From positions 124,001-188,000 of the forward strand of contig NZ_BMRX01000005.1 of the NCBI RefSeq assembly GCF_014648855.1: a stretch of DNA of 64,000 nt, read 5' to 3'. The position numbers and the translations under genes are program-made. Within the stretch, counting starts at the first letter, position 1, and each line of letters begins with the position of its first letter. The notes below the pieces were generated by a model. The model searched no databases and was not told the origin of the DNA. It saw nothing but the letters and a program-made list of their open reading frames with translations. Shown here piece after piece: positions 46,053 through 55,455 of the stretch. The DNA comes from Streptomyces parvulus. Its GTDB lineage: Bacteria; Actinomycetota; Actinomycetes; Streptomycetales; Streptomycetaceae.

Positions 46053-48275
46053 TCACCGGAACGACCCGGGCGCCGCCGTACGGACCTCGGTGTACCAGGC
46101 GCGGGCGGCGACGGTCTCGGGGTGGTCCTCGCCCAGGACCGCGGCGCGTCCCTCGGCCACCTCGCGCGCGCTCTCGGCTGCCCGCTCCCGCTTGCCCTGC
46201 GCGTACTGGGCCCGGCTGAGCTGGATGAGCACCCCGAGGACCAGGGGGTGGTCGTCCCCGTACCCCGCCCGCTGCCCGGCCAGCACCCGCAGGAAGAGCT
46301 CCTCGGCCTCGGCACCCCGGCCGGCGCGCAGGAGCCCTCGGGCCAGCGCGTCGCGCGCCCACACGGTCACCAGGTGCTCGGGGCCGAGACACCGTTCGCA
46401 CTCCCCCGCCAGTTCCTCGGCCGCCGTCGTGTAGCCGTCGAACTCGTCCTGCGCGAGGCGCAGCTCCAGCATCTCGCAGCGGGCCTTGAGGGTGGCGGCA
46501 TGGTCCTCGCCGAGCATCCGCCGGCGGCCGTCCAGGACGGTGTCCAGCAGCGTACGGGCTTGCGCCAGACGGCCCAGGCGGTGCAGCACCCGCTGCAGTT
46601 CGTAGGCCGCGTCCAGCGTGCGCGCGTCCTGGGGGCCCAGCGTGCGCAGCGCCTCCCGGTGGACCGGCCGCAGCAGGTCGGCGGCTTCGGCGTACCGGCC
46701 CAGCCTGAACAGGACGGTGCCCTGGCCCGCCCGGGCCTCGATGGTGGCCGGGTGCTCGTCCCCCAGTTGCCCGGCCGCCGCCTTCGCGGCCCCGGAGGCC
46801 AGGGCCAGCGCCGCGGTCCAGTCCCCCGCCTCGTACACCAGCCGCGCGAGACGGACCGCCAGCCCTACGGATTCCGCCGTCACCAGGCCGTGGCGGTGGG
46901 AGCGGTGCAGCAGTCCGGTGGCGTGCGGTGCCAGGAGCCGTACCTGGGAACGGGCCCGCCCCGACGCGGCGCCCTCCGGCGGCAGCGCCGCCCGCAGCAG
47001 CCGGCCCGCCGCTGCCGCCAGGGGTTCGCGCTCCGCCTCGGGCACGCCCGCGGCGACGCCGTCCAGCAGGACACCGTGGGCTTTCACACAGCGGTGTCCG
47101 TCCGTCTCCACCAGTTCGATCAGCGAGTGGTCGAGGAGCGCGCGCAGGGCCGGTTCGACCCGGGGCGCGGCCAGCGGCGGAACGAGGTGTTCGAGGCCGA
47201 CCCCGCCCTGTGCCGCCGGCATGAGCAGGGACAGCGGTACGGGGTCCGCCGCCCAGAAGGAGAGCAGCCGCAGCAGGGCCGTCGCCTCCGGCAGGCCGGC
47301 CTCCGCCAGGCTGTCCAGGGACAACTGCCAGGTGCGGCCCACGAGATGACGGGACTGTCCGCCGCCGGTCGCCGATGCTCCCTGGTCGACCAGGGACGTC
47401 GACTCCTCGGTCAGTTTCCGGTCGTACTCGTCCATGGACCACGACTCCAGGAGCTGGTGGGCGAGATGTGCTCCGGCCAGGGTCAGCGCCAGGGGCAGGC
47501 ACCCCAGGCGGCGGGCGACCTTCCGCGCGGACTCCCGGGTGCCCGCGTCCGGAGCCAGGTCACGCAGGACCAGGGCCGCGTCCTCCAGCGGGAGCACACC
47601 GAGCCGGTGGCTGCTCGCCTTCGGGGTGCGCCACAGCGCGGAGGTCGCGTGGCGGGTGGTGACCAGCACCGTGCCCGAGGGGCTCGGGCGCAGCCAGGCG
47701 CCCTCCTCCAGGACCGCGGGGTCGTCGGCGTTGTCGAGGACCAGCAGCCAGGGTTGTGCCGAGTGGTCCAGGTGGTGCCAGACCAGGTCGGCCGCGGCGC
47801 GCCTGCCGCCGGCCGCGGCGGCCAGTTCACCGGCGGTGGCACCGCGGTCGCCGGCCACGGCGAGCATGCCGGCGCGCAGGGACACGCGTTCCGAGGCGTT
47901 GACCCACAGGCCGACCCGGCCGTGGTCCCGTACGGCCTCGTGGAACAGGGCCTGGGCCACGGCCGTCTTGCCGCAGCCGCCCATTCCGTGCAGGACCTGG
48001 ATGTCCCCGCCGGGTCCGGCCACGGCGGCGCGCAGGCGCTCCATGAGGTCGGTACGGTCCCGCAGCACCCCGGGCGCGCGACCGACCAGGGGCATACGGA
48101 CGGAGTCGGGGGCGGTCCCCAGGGGTTCGGCCGGGGTGGTCCACGGATGCCCGAACAGCGGGGTCGACCCCGGGGCCCAGTGGTGGACGTGTTCCTCGAT
48201 GTACTGGTCGCCCCCGCTCTGGTAGATCCGGGCGCTGCCGGAGGCACGGCCCTCCATCGGCCGCGGCACGCTCAC
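46053..48275 (-). CDS. NB-ARC/TPR (NLR-like STAND) protein with N-terminal amyloid-like motif
   Basis: A 740-residue signal-transduction ATPase. Residues about 11-28 are a short motif, ASGSARIYQSGGDQYI, followed by a Gly/Pro linker. The NB-ARC ATPase has P-loop GMGGCGKTAVAQ (about residue 100), Walker B WLLVLDNADD (about 177), TTRHATS sensor and the GxP-like CLPLALTLAGAHLA. A winged-helix/helical region leads to TPR-like repeats with the Fxx-type pattern LGPQDARTL, LGEDHAATL, LGPEHLVTV, YGDDHPLVL, LGEDHPETV (about residues 480-740), which sense the trigger in this class. GTG 48275 overlaps the stop of the upstream gene (GTGA), whose product ends in the same motif. This is the layout of bacterial NLR immunity or cell-death proteins. 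Confidence 0.9.
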   Translation of the reverse strand: MSVPRPMEGRASGSARIYQSGGDQYIEEHVHHWAPGSTPLFGHPWTTPAEPLGTAPDSVRMPLVGRAPGVLRDRTDLMERLRAAVAGPGGDIQVLHGMGGCGKTAVAQALFHEAVRDHGRVGLWVNASERVSLRAGMLAVAGDRGATAGELAAAAGGRRAAADLVWHHLDHSAQPWLLVLDNADDPAVLEEGAWLRPSPSGTVLVTTRHATSALWRTPKASSHRLGVLPLEDAALVLRDLAPDAGTRESARKVARRLGCLPLALTLAGAHLAHQLLESWSMDEYDRKLTEESTSLVDQGASATGGGQSRHLVGRTWQLSLDSLAEAGLPEATALLRLLSFWAADPVPLSLLMPAAQGGVGLEHLVPPLAAPRVEPALRALLDHSLIELVETDGHRCVKAHGVLLDGVAAGVPEAEREPLAAAAGRLLRAALPPEGAASGRARSQVRLLAPHATGLLHRSHRHGLVTAESVGLAVRLARLVYEAGDWTAALALASGAAKAAAGQLGDEHPATIEARAGQGTVLFRLGRYAEAADLLRPVHREALRTLGPQDARTLDAAYELQRVLHRLGRLAQARTLLDTVLDGRRRMLGEDHAATLKARCEMLELRLAQDEFDGYTTAAEELAGECERCLGPEHLVTVWARDALARGLLRAGRGAEAEELFLRVLAGQRAGYGDDHPLVLGVLIQLSRAQYAQGKRERAAESAREVAEGRAAVLGEDHPETVAARAWYTEVRTAAPGSFR

Positions 48276-48691
48276 CGTTCGGTGATGTGCTGGTCGCGGC
48301 CGGCCTGGTAGATCCGGGCGCTGCCCGAGGCGCGGGCCCTCAGGTGGACGTCGCGCGCGTCCGGCTCCGCGGGCAGGGAGGGAGCCAACTCGTCCAGGAG
48401 AGCGCGCAGTTCGTCGGCGACATCGGGGCGGGCGAGGAGCAGGCGCCGTACCCGTCCCTGCCACTCGGCGGTCAGCCCGGCCTCTGCTTCGTCGTCGCCT
48501 GCCTGCCGCGCGAGGAGCAGCTCCTCGCGGCCCGCTTCCAGCTCCTCGCCGACGCTCTCGGCGCGGGCGGGCTGGAAGCGGCGCCACAGAGCGACCATGC
48601 CGTCCCTCGCCGATTCCCAGGCGCTCGTGACCATCAGTGTGACGACGGTCGTGCCCGCCGTCCCCGCCAGTGCGGCGATCTCCGGATCCAC
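48272..48691 (-). CDS. Candidate effector partner with C-terminal amyloid-like motif
   Basis: A 139-residue protein. Residues about 3-25 are a hydrophobic helix (IAALAGTAGTTVVTLMVTSA), then a charged helical region rich in Arg/Glu/Leu, and residues 121-136 the motif ASGSARIYQAGRDQHI, nearly identical to the N-terminal motif of the NLR-like protein encoded immediately downstream and coupled to it. In known bacterial amyloid-signalling pairs the effector carries the motif at its C-terminus and the NLR at its N-terminus. A membrane-acting or 'Bell'-like effector is therefore likely by inference. GTG 48691 has AGGGGGG upstream. Confidence 0.85.
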   Translation of the reverse strand: MDPEIAALAGTAGTTVVTLMVTSAWESARDGMVALWRRFQPARAESVGEELEAGREELLLARQAGDDEAEAGLTAEWQGRVRRLLLARPDVADELRALLDELAPSLPAEPDARDVHLRARASGSARIYQAGRDQHITER

Positions 48692-48752
48692 GGTCCCCCC
48701 TAAGGCCGGCTCCCGATCCTAGGCCCCCGGGCCGCCGGCGGCACCGCGTGTT

Positions 48753-50438
48753 TCATTCCGTGTGCGTCGGCGCGAACATCCGCAGTACGGCAGGGAGGAC
48801 GACCACGGACGGTCCCGGGATGGCCAGGGCCTTCGCGAGGTCCGTCTCCAGGGTCTCCGAGGACGTGCGCACGCCCGGTACGCCGAAGGACTCCGCGAGG
48901 GCGACGTAGTCCGGGCGGGTCAGTTCCGTGGCCGTCGGCTGTCCGAAGGCGTCGGTCATGTACTCGCGCAGGATGCCGTAGCCGCCGTCGTCGACGATCA
49001 GCCAGGTGACGTTCAGGCCGTACTGGCGGGCGGTGGCCAGCTCGGCGATGGAGTACAGGGCGCCGCCGTCGCCGGAGACCGCCAGCACCGGGTGGGTGGG
49101 GTCGGCGGCCGCGGCGCCCAGGGCCGCCGGGAAGCCGTAGCCGAGGCCGCCCGCGCCCTGCGCCGAGTGCATCGTGTTGGGGGCCTTGGCGTCGAAGGCC
49201 GACCACGCCCAGTAGGCGAGGATGGTCATGTCCCAGAAGGACGGGGCGCCGGGCGGGAGCGCCGCGCGGACGGAGGCCAGGACGCCCTGTTCCAGGGTGA
49301 GTTCCTGGGACTCGATGCGCTCGCGGACCTTGCCCAGTACCTCGCGCACGCGTGCGGGGGCGCTCGGGTCGGTGCGCTCCTGGACCGTCTCCAGCAGGGC
49401 CTGGAGGGCGAGGCGGGCGTCGGCGTGGATGCCGAGGGCCGGGTGGTTGGACTCCAGCTTGCCGAGGTCGGCCTCGATCTGGACGACCCGGCCGCGCGGC
49501 TTGAACGTGTGGTAGTTCGAGGAGAGTTCACCGAGACCCGAGCCGACGACGAGAAGCACGTCGGCGTCCTCCAGGAAGTCCGTCGTGTGGCGGTCCTCCA
49601 GCCAGGACTGGAGGGACAGGGGGTGCGTCCAGGGGAACGCGCCCTTGCCGCCGAAGGTCGTGACGACGGGAGCCGAGAGCCGTTCGGCGAGCTGCCGCAG
49701 CTTGCCCGAGGCGTCCGCGCGCACGACGCCGCCGCCCGCGATGATCGCGGGGCGTTCCGCGCGGGACAGCAGGTCCGCCGCGACCGCCGTCAGTTCGGGG
49801 CGCGGGGGGAGTTCCTCGGGGAAGGCGTCGCCGCCGGTGACCACGGGGACCGGCGTCTCGGACAGCAGGACGTCCTGCGGGATCTCCACCCACACCGGCC
49901 CGTGCGGGACGGTCAGCGCGGACGTCCAGGCCTCCGCGATCGCGGACGGGATCTGCGACTGGCTGCGGACGGTGTGCACGGACTTGACCACGCCCCGGAA
50001 CGAGGCCGACTGGTCGGGGAGTTCGTGCAGGTAGCCGTGGCGGCCGCCGCCCAGGCCTGCCGTGGGGATCTGGCTGCTGATCGCGAGGACGGGGGCGGAG
50101 GCCGCCCGTGCCTCCTGGAGCGCGGCGAGGGAGGTGAGGGCTCCCGGGCCGGTGGACAGCAGCAGCGGGGCCGCCTCACCGGTGATCCGGCCGTACGCGT
50201 CGGCCGCGAACCCGGCGTTGTTCTCCACCCGCAGGCCGATGTAGCGCAGGTCGGAGCGGCGCAGGGCGTCAAACATGCCGAGGGCGTGCTGACCGGGCAG
50301 GCCGAAGACGGTGGTCGCGCCGAGCCCGGCCAGGGTCTCCACGACCAGGTCTCCGCCGTTGCGGCCGGGGGGAGGGTTGAGCGCGGCCTCCGTCTGGGCG
50401 GCGGTCGGACGGAGTACCAGGTCGTGGTCGTGGGTCAC
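48753..50438 (-). CDS. ThDP-dependent decarboxylase / acetolactate-synthase-like enzyme
   Basis: A 561-residue thiamine-diphosphate enzyme with the usual PYR, central and PP domains. The catalytic Glu is in [15 protein letters not shown] (about residue 73), and the ThDP/Mg motif is [29 protein letters not shown] (GDG to N). It lacks a regulatory small-subunit gene nearby, so true acetolactate synthase is unlikely. GTG 50438 overlaps the stop of the agmatinase-family gene (GTGA), so the two act together. A 2-ketoarginine decarboxylase (AruI-like) role is a reasonable guess from that coupling. Confidence 0.85.
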   Translation of the reverse strand: MTHDHDLVLRPTAAQTEAALNPPPGRNGGDLVVETLAGLGATTVFGLPGQHALGMFDALRRSDLRYIGLRVENNAGFAADAYGRITGEAAPLLLSTGPGALTSLAALQEARAASAPVLAISSQIPTAGLGGGRHGYLHELPDQSASFRGVVKSVHTVRSQSQIPSAIAEAWTSALTVPHGPVWVEIPQDVLLSETPVPVVTGGDAFPEELPPRPELTAVAADLLSRAERPAIIAGGGVVRADASGKLRQLAERLSAPVVTTFGGKGAFPWTHPLSLQSWLEDRHTTDFLEDADVLLVVGSGLGELSSNYHTFKPRGRVVQIEADLGKLESNHPALGIHADARLALQALLETVQERTDPSAPARVREVLGKVRERIESQELTLEQGVLASVRAALPPGAPSFWDMTILAYWAWSAFDAKAPNTMHSAQGAGGLGYGFPAALGAAAADPTHPVLAVSGDGGALYSIAELATARQYGLNVTWLIVDDGGYGILREYMTDAFGQPTATELTRPDYVALAESFGVPGVRTSSETLETDLAKALAIPGPSVVVLPAVLRMFAPTHTE

Positions 50439-51406
50439 TTCGCTGCCTTCTCCTGCGCGATCTGGCGGGACATGATCGTGGTGAGTTCGTACGCGGTGTG
50501 GGACGCGGCCACGGACGTGATCTCGGCGTGGTCGTAGGCCGGGGCCACCTCGACGACGTCGGCGGAGACCAGGTTGCAGGATGCCAGCCCGCGCAGGATC
50601 TCCAGCAGTTCGCGGGAGGTCATGCCGCCGGCCTCGGGGGTGCCGGTGCCGGGGGCGTGGGCGGGGTCCAGGCAGTCGATGTCGATGGAGATGTAGAGCG
50701 GGCGGTCGCCGATGCGCTGGCGGAGCTGGTCGGCGACCTCGTCGGCGCCGCGCCGGTAGACGTCGGCGGAGGTGACGATGCCGAAGCCCATCTTCTCGTC
50801 GTCGGTGAGGTCCTGCTTGCCGTAGAGCGGGCCGCGGGTGCCCACGTGGGAGAGGGCGGAGGTGTCCAGGACGCCCTCCTCCACCGCGCGCCGGAACGGG
50901 GTGCCGTGCGTGTACTCGGCGCCGAAGTAGGTGTCCCAGGTGTCCAGGTGGGCGTCGAAGTGGAGCAGGGCGACCGGGCCGTGCTTCTTCGCGACCGAGC
51001 GCAGCAGCGGCAGGGCGATGGTGTGGTCGCCGCCCAGGGTCATCAGGCGGGCGCCGGTGCCGAGGAGGTCGTCGGCGGCGGCCTCCACGGTCTCGACGGC
51101 CTCGTTGATGTTGAACGGGTTGACGGCTATGTCGCCGCCGTCGGCCACCTGGGCGAGGGCGAACGGGGAGGCGTCCTGCGCCGGGTTGTAGGGGCGCAGC
51201 AGGCGCGAGGCCTCGCGGATGGCGTTGCCGCCGAAGCGCGCGCCGGGACGGTACGAGACGCCCGAGTCGAACGGCACGCCGACCACGGCGACGTCGGCTT
51301 TGCCGACCTCGTCCAGGCGGGGCAGCCGGGCGAAGGTCGCGGGTCCGGCGTAGCGCGGGATCCGGGAGGAGTCGACGGGGCCGCGGGGCGTCTCGTTGCT
51401 GCTCAT
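50435..51406 (-). CDS. Agmatinase-family ureohydrolase
   Basis: A 323-residue Mn2+-dependent ureohydrolase. The binuclear-site motifs are complete: [22 protein letters not shown] and [19 protein letters not shown]. It hydrolyses a guanidino group to urea. Annotation as agmatinase (agmatine to putrescine) is usual, but guanidinobutyrase is equally possible, given the coupled ThDP enzyme. SD AAGGAAGG precedes ATG 51406. A Na+/solute symporter gene lies 52 nt upstream on the same strand. Confidence 0.9.
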   Translation of the reverse strand: MSSNETPRGPVDSSRIPRYAGPATFARLPRLDEVGKADVAVVGVPFDSGVSYRPGARFGGNAIREASRLLRPYNPAQDASPFALAQVADGGDIAVNPFNINEAVETVEAAADDLLGTGARLMTLGGDHTIALPLLRSVAKKHGPVALLHFDAHLDTWDTYFGAEYTHGTPFRRAVEEGVLDTSALSHVGTRGPLYGKQDLTDDEKMGFGIVTSADVYRRGADEVADQLRQRIGDRPLYISIDIDCLDPAHAPGTGTPEAGGMTSRELLEILRGLASCNLVSADVVEVAPAYDHAEITSVAASHTAYELTTIMSRQIAQEKAAK

Positions 51407-51458
51407 GTACTGCCTTCCTTCTTACGCTTCGTCGCGTATGTACTACTGCCGTCCGACT

Positions 51459-52925
51459 CTACTGGGGTGCCGGGACCGGCGGTTCGGACGGGGATTCGGG
51501 GGACCGCCCGGCGAGGCGTTCGCGCCACGCGGCGAGGATCGCCTCGTCGGTGGGGCGGGTGGCCAGGGAGACGGCGACGTAGACGGCGAGGGAGGCCAGC
51601 AGGCCGTAGTAGATCGGCTCGTTGGCGAGGACGCCGAACCCGGCCATCAGGCCGACGACGGTCAGGCCGCCGACCGCGACGGCGGCGAGGGCGCCCTGCG
51701 CGGTGCCCCGCTTCCACAGCAGTCCGCCGAGGATGGGGACGAGGAGGCCGCCGACGAGGAGGTTGTAGGCGACGGTGAGCGCCTCGACGACGTCGTTGAG
51801 GGCGATGGCGATGACGACGACCAGCACGCCCATCGCGAGGATGAAGACGCGGTTGCCCTTCACCTCGTCGTGTCCGCCGTCCCGCGGCTTGCGCAGGGCG
51901 CCGCGCAGCCGGGACCAGATGTCGTTGTTGGCGACGGTGGCGCAGGCGATGAGGGCGCCGGAGGACGTGGACATCACGGCGGCCAGGGCGGCGGCCAGCA
52001 CCAGTCCGCGCACACCCATGGGCAGTTCGTCCTTGACGATGGTGGCGAAGGCGTCGTCGGGGCTGGCGAGCTTCGGGTAGAGCACCTTGGCGGCGGTGCC
52101 GATGACGGCGCCGGCGACGGCGTAGACCAGGCAGTAGGTGCCGGCGATGGTGCCGCCCCACTTGGCGGTGCGGTCGCTGCCGGCCGTGAAGACGCGCTGC
52201 CAGATGTCCTGGCCGATGAGCATGCCGAACGTGTAGATCAGGACGTAGGTGAAGATCGTCTCGCCGCCGACGCCCAGCGGGTCGAAGTACTCGGTGGGCA
52301 GCTGGGCCTTCATCTCGCTGAAGCCGCCGGCCTTGACCACCGCGATGGGCAGCAGCAGGAGCAGGACGCCGATGGTCTTCACGACGAACTGCACCATGTC
52401 GGTGAGCGTGATGGACCACATGCCGCCGAGCGTGGAGTAGGCGACGACGATGGAGCCGCCCAGGATGATCGCGAGGGTGCGGTTCACGTCGAAGAGGACG
52501 TCGAAGATCGTGGCGTAGGCGATGGTCGAGGTGACCGCCAGCATCAGGGTGTACGCCCACATGACGACGCCGGAGATGACGCCGGCCTTGCCGCCGTAGC
52601 GCAGGTCGAGCATCTCGGAGACGGTGTAGACCTTCAGCCGGGCGATGCGCGCGGAGAAGAAGACCGACAGGGCGAGCAGGCCGAGGCCGATGGTGACGAC
52701 CATCCAGGCGCCGGAGAAGCCGTACTGGTAGCCGAGGCCGACGCCGCCGATGGTGGAGGCGCCGCCGAGGACGATCGCGGCCATGGTCCCGGAGTACATC
52801 GCGGGGCCGAGCCGCCGCCCGGCGACCAGGAACTCGCTCTTGGACTTGGCGCGGCGCATGCCCCACCAGCCCATGGCGAGCATGCCGGCGAGATAGACGA
52901 CGATCACGATGTAGTCGACGGCCAT
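51459..52925 (-). CDS. Sodium:solute symporter (SSS family)
   Basis: A 488-residue membrane protein with about 13 helices. Motifs of the SSSF are present: SEFLVAGRRLGP near residue 30, GGASTIGGVGLGYQYG and SGALIACATVANND in the core. It imports a small organic solute with Na+. Placed in line with a ureohydrolase and a ThDP enzyme and divergent from PucR, it may import a guanidino compound or polyamine. SD AGGAGGG is 7 nt before the ATG. Confidence 0.9.
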   Translation of the reverse strand: MAVDYIVIVVYLAGMLAMGWWGMRRAKSKSEFLVAGRRLGPAMYSGTMAAIVLGGASTIGGVGLGYQYGFSGAWMVVTIGLGLLALSVFFSARIARLKVYTVSEMLDLRYGGKAGVISGVVMWAYTLMLAVTSTIAYATIFDVLFDVNRTLAIILGGSIVVAYSTLGGMWSITLTDMVQFVVKTIGVLLLLLPIAVVKAGGFSEMKAQLPTEYFDPLGVGGETIFTYVLIYTFGMLIGQDIWQRVFTAGSDRTAKWGGTIAGTYCLVYAVAGAVIGTAAKVLYPKLASPDDAFATIVKDELPMGVRGLVLAAALAAVMSTSSGALIACATVANNDIWSRLRGALRKPRDGGHDEVKGNRVFILAMGVLVVVIAIALNDVVEALTVAYNLLVGGLLVPILGGLLWKRGTAQGALAAVAVGGLTVVGLMAGFGVLANEPIYYGLLASLAVYVAVSLATRPTDEAILAAWRERLAGRSPESPSEPPVPAPQ

Positions 52926-53039
52926 GGGGGGAGCCCTCCTTCGCGCACTCGGTCCGGGTTGACACTAGGTGGCTGAAAAGCGACTGCGAAGTGTACGTTT
53001 CATCTACTCGGGACCGCTCGACTGGAGGAAACGTCCATC

Positions 53040-54608
53040 ATGCCGGAGCCGGCCGTCCCCTCAGTGCCCTCCGCGTCTCCCGCGCCGCCCGCGCCGCCCA
53101 CTCCCCCGGTGTCCCTGGCGGCGCTGCTGTCGCGGGAGGACCTGGGCCTGCGCCAGATCGCCGGGCCCCCGGCGGCGGACGTGCGGGTGCACTGGGCGCA
53201 CACCTCGGAGATGTCCGACCCCTATCCCTACCTGCTGGGCGGCGAGCTGCTGCTGACGGCGGGGGTGCACGTGCCGGAGGCGGCGGGCTCGGGGACGTAC
53301 TTCGACGACTACGTGGCGCGGATCGTCGAGGCGGGCGGGGCGGCGCTCGGCTTCGGTCTCGCGCCGGTGCACGACACGGTCCCGAGGGCGCTGGTCGCGG
53401 CCTGCGAGGCGTACGGGCTGCCGCTGGTGGAGGTGCCGGAGCGGACGACGTTCTCGGGCGTGGCGCGGGCCGTGTGGCAGCTGATGGCGCGGGCCAGGCT
53501 GGCCGAGCTGCGCCGGATCTCGGAGGCCCAGCAGGGCCTGGCGGCGGCGGCCTCGCGTCCCGACCCGGTGCCGTCGGTGCTGCGCAGGCTGGCCGGCCGC
53601 CTGGAGGGGCGGGCGGTGCTGTACGGGCCGGAGGGCACGGAGATCGCGGCGGCGGGGCGGGAGCCCGGGGGCGAGGTGCGGCGGGCGCTGGAGGAGCTGG
53701 CCCGGTTCGTCACCGGGCACGCCTCCAGCACCGCCACGGACACGGTGGCCGGCACCCGTCTCGCCGCGTACGCCCTCGGCACCGGCCAGGGCTTCGTCCT
53801 CGGGGTCGCGGCCCCGCACCGGGAGTCCGGGGACCACACCATCGCGTCGGTCGCCGCCGTCCTGCTCTCGCTCCTGACCGGCGAGCACCAGAGCGGCACG
53901 GGCGCGGCCCGCTCCTCGGCGCTGGTGCGGCTGCTGCTCGGCGCCCGGCGCGAGGAGGTCGCCCCGCTGCTCGCGGGGGGCGGCGGGGAGGCGCCCCGCT
54001 GGCACGTCGTGCACGCCCGCCCCGACACGGGGACGCCCGACCCCGTCTCCGCGTCCGCCCTGGGCGCGGCCCTCGGCTCGCCCCTGGTCGACACGGCCGA
54101 GGAGGTCGTACGGGTGCTCGTACCGGTCGCCGGGTCGGCCGAACCGGCCGGGACGACCTCGACGACCGCCTCATCCCCGGCCTCGCCCCCCGCCCCCCAG
54201 CCCGGCTGGGTGCTCGGGGTCAGTGCCGCCGTCGGGCCCGCCGAGTGGCCGGCCGCCGATGTCCAGGCGGCGCGCGCGCTGGCGCGGGCGAGGGCCGTCC
54301 GGGCGCCGCTGGTGCGGCACGGCGACCGGCCCGCCCTCGCCGACCTGGTCCCGGCCGGCGAGGCCGAGGCGCACGCGCGGGCGCTGCTGGCGCCGGTCGC
54401 GGCCGTCCCGGCGCTCACCGAGACGCTGCGCGCCTGGCTCTCCCTGCACGGCAGCTGGGACCGCACCGCCGTCGCGCTCTCCGTGCACCGCAACACCGTC
54501 CGCCAGCGCATCGCCCGCTGCGCCGCCCTGCTGGAGACCGACCTCGACGACCCGGACGTGCGGATGGAGCTGTGGTTCGCGCTGCGTGACCCGCGTCCCA
54601 GCGAGTGA
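53040..54608 (+). CDS. PucR-family transcriptional regulator
   Basis: A 522-residue regulator. An Ala/Pro-rich N-terminus precedes the PucR N-terminal domain (AHTSEMSDPYPYLLGGELLLTAG), a central CdaR-type region, and the C-terminal PucR helix-turn-helix (SWDRTAVALSVHRNTVRQRI, about residues 473-492). PucR proteins activate purine, allantoin or amino-nitrogen genes. It is divergent from the symporter-ureohydrolase-ThDP operon and probably regulates it. SD GGAGGAAA precedes ATG 53040. Confidence 0.88.
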   Translation: MPEPAVPSVPSASPAPPAPPTPPVSLAALLSREDLGLRQIAGPPAADVRVHWAHTSEMSDPYPYLLGGELLLTAGVHVPEAAGSGTYFDDYVARIVEAGGAALGFGLAPVHDTVPRALVAACEAYGLPLVEVPERTTFSGVARAVWQLMARARLAELRRISEAQQGLAAAASRPDPVPSVLRRLAGRLEGRAVLYGPEGTEIAAAGREPGGEVRRALEELARFVTGHASSTATDTVAGTRLAAYALGTGQGFVLGVAAPHRESGDHTIASVAAVLLSLLTGEHQSGTGAARSSALVRLLLGARREEVAPLLAGGGGEAPRWHVVHARPDTGTPDPVSASALGAALGSPLVDTAEEVVRVLVPVAGSAEPAGTTSTTASSPASPPAPQPGWVLGVSAAVGPAEWPAADVQAARALARARAVRAPLVRHGDRPALADLVPAGEAEAHARALLAPVAAVPALTETLRAWLSLHGSWDRTAVALSVHRNTVRQRIARCAALLETDLDDPDVRMELWFALRDPRPSE

Positions 54609-54650
54609 GGTGCCGGAGACCGGGACGGCGCGCTGCCCCACAATGGAGCC

Positions 54651-55442
54651 ATGCCGATACCCGGGACACCCAGCCGCGCCGAACTCGCCGAACACCTCGT
54701 CAGAACCCGCATCGCGGGCGACGTCGCCACCCCCCGCGAGAACAACCTCTCCCACTACCGGAAGCTGGCGAACGGCGACCGCGGCTTCTGGCTCGGCCTG
54801 GAGCTGGGCGACCGCTGGACCGACGAGCAGGACGTGCTCGCGGTGATGGCGGAGCGCGTCGGCGTCAACGACGACCCGGAGTACCGCTACGGCCAGGACA
54901 CCATCGACCCCGAGCTGACGGTCGCCGCGCTGGAGCGGATGGCGGGCCGGCTGCGCAAGGCGGCGGACGGCGGCCAGCGGGTGCTCTTCGCGACCGGCCA
55001 CCCGGGCGGCCTGCTCGACGTCCACCGCGCCACGGCCGACGCGCTGCGGGGCGCCGGCTGCGAGATCGTGGTGATCCCGGAGGGGCTGACGACGGAGGAG
55101 GGGTACGTCCAGCAGTTCGCCGACGTGGCCGTCCTGGAGCACGGCGCCTCGCTCTGGCACACCCACTCGGGCGAGCCCATGAAGGCCATCCTGACCGGCC
55201 TGGAGCGCGCCGGCCGCCCCCTGCCCGACCTGGTGGTCGCCGACCACGGCTGGGCCGGGTACGCCGCCCAGCACGGCGTCGACTCCGTCGGCTACGCGGA
55301 CTGCAACGACCCGGCCCTCTTCCTCGCCGAGTCCGAGGGCACCCTCCAGGTCGCGGTGCCGCTGGACGACCACGTGGTCAGCCCGCGCTACTACGACCCG
55401 ATGACCGCGTACCTGCTCGGCGAGGCGGGACTCGCCGGATAG
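54651..55442 (+). CDS. Conserved actinobacterial protein, annotated elsewhere as phosphatase
   Basis: A 263-residue soluble protein. Motifs seen: NLSHYRKLANGDRGFWLGL, LFATGHPGGLLDVHRATAD, SLWHTHSGEPM and VVADHGWAGYAAQHG. The His- and Asp-rich loops and the alternating hydrophobic strands suggest an alpha/beta metal-dependent enzyme. Related Streptomyces proteins are commonly labelled phosphatase, but I see no motif that proves it. GGAG is 4 nt before the ATG. The gene follows pucR by 42 nt and might share its transcript. Confidence 0.7.
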   Translation: MPIPGTPSRAELAEHLVRTRIAGDVATPRENNLSHYRKLANGDRGFWLGLELGDRWTDEQDVLAVMAERVGVNDDPEYRYGQDTIDPELTVAALERMAGRLRKAADGGQRVLFATGHPGGLLDVHRATADALRGAGCEIVVIPEGLTTEEGYVQQFADVAVLEHGASLWHTHSGEPMKAILTGLERAGRPLPDLVVADHGWAGYAAQHGVDSVGYADCNDPALFLAESEGTLQVAVPLDDHVVSPRYYDPMTAYLLGEAGLAG

Positions 55443-55455
55443 CCGGCCGGCCGGC

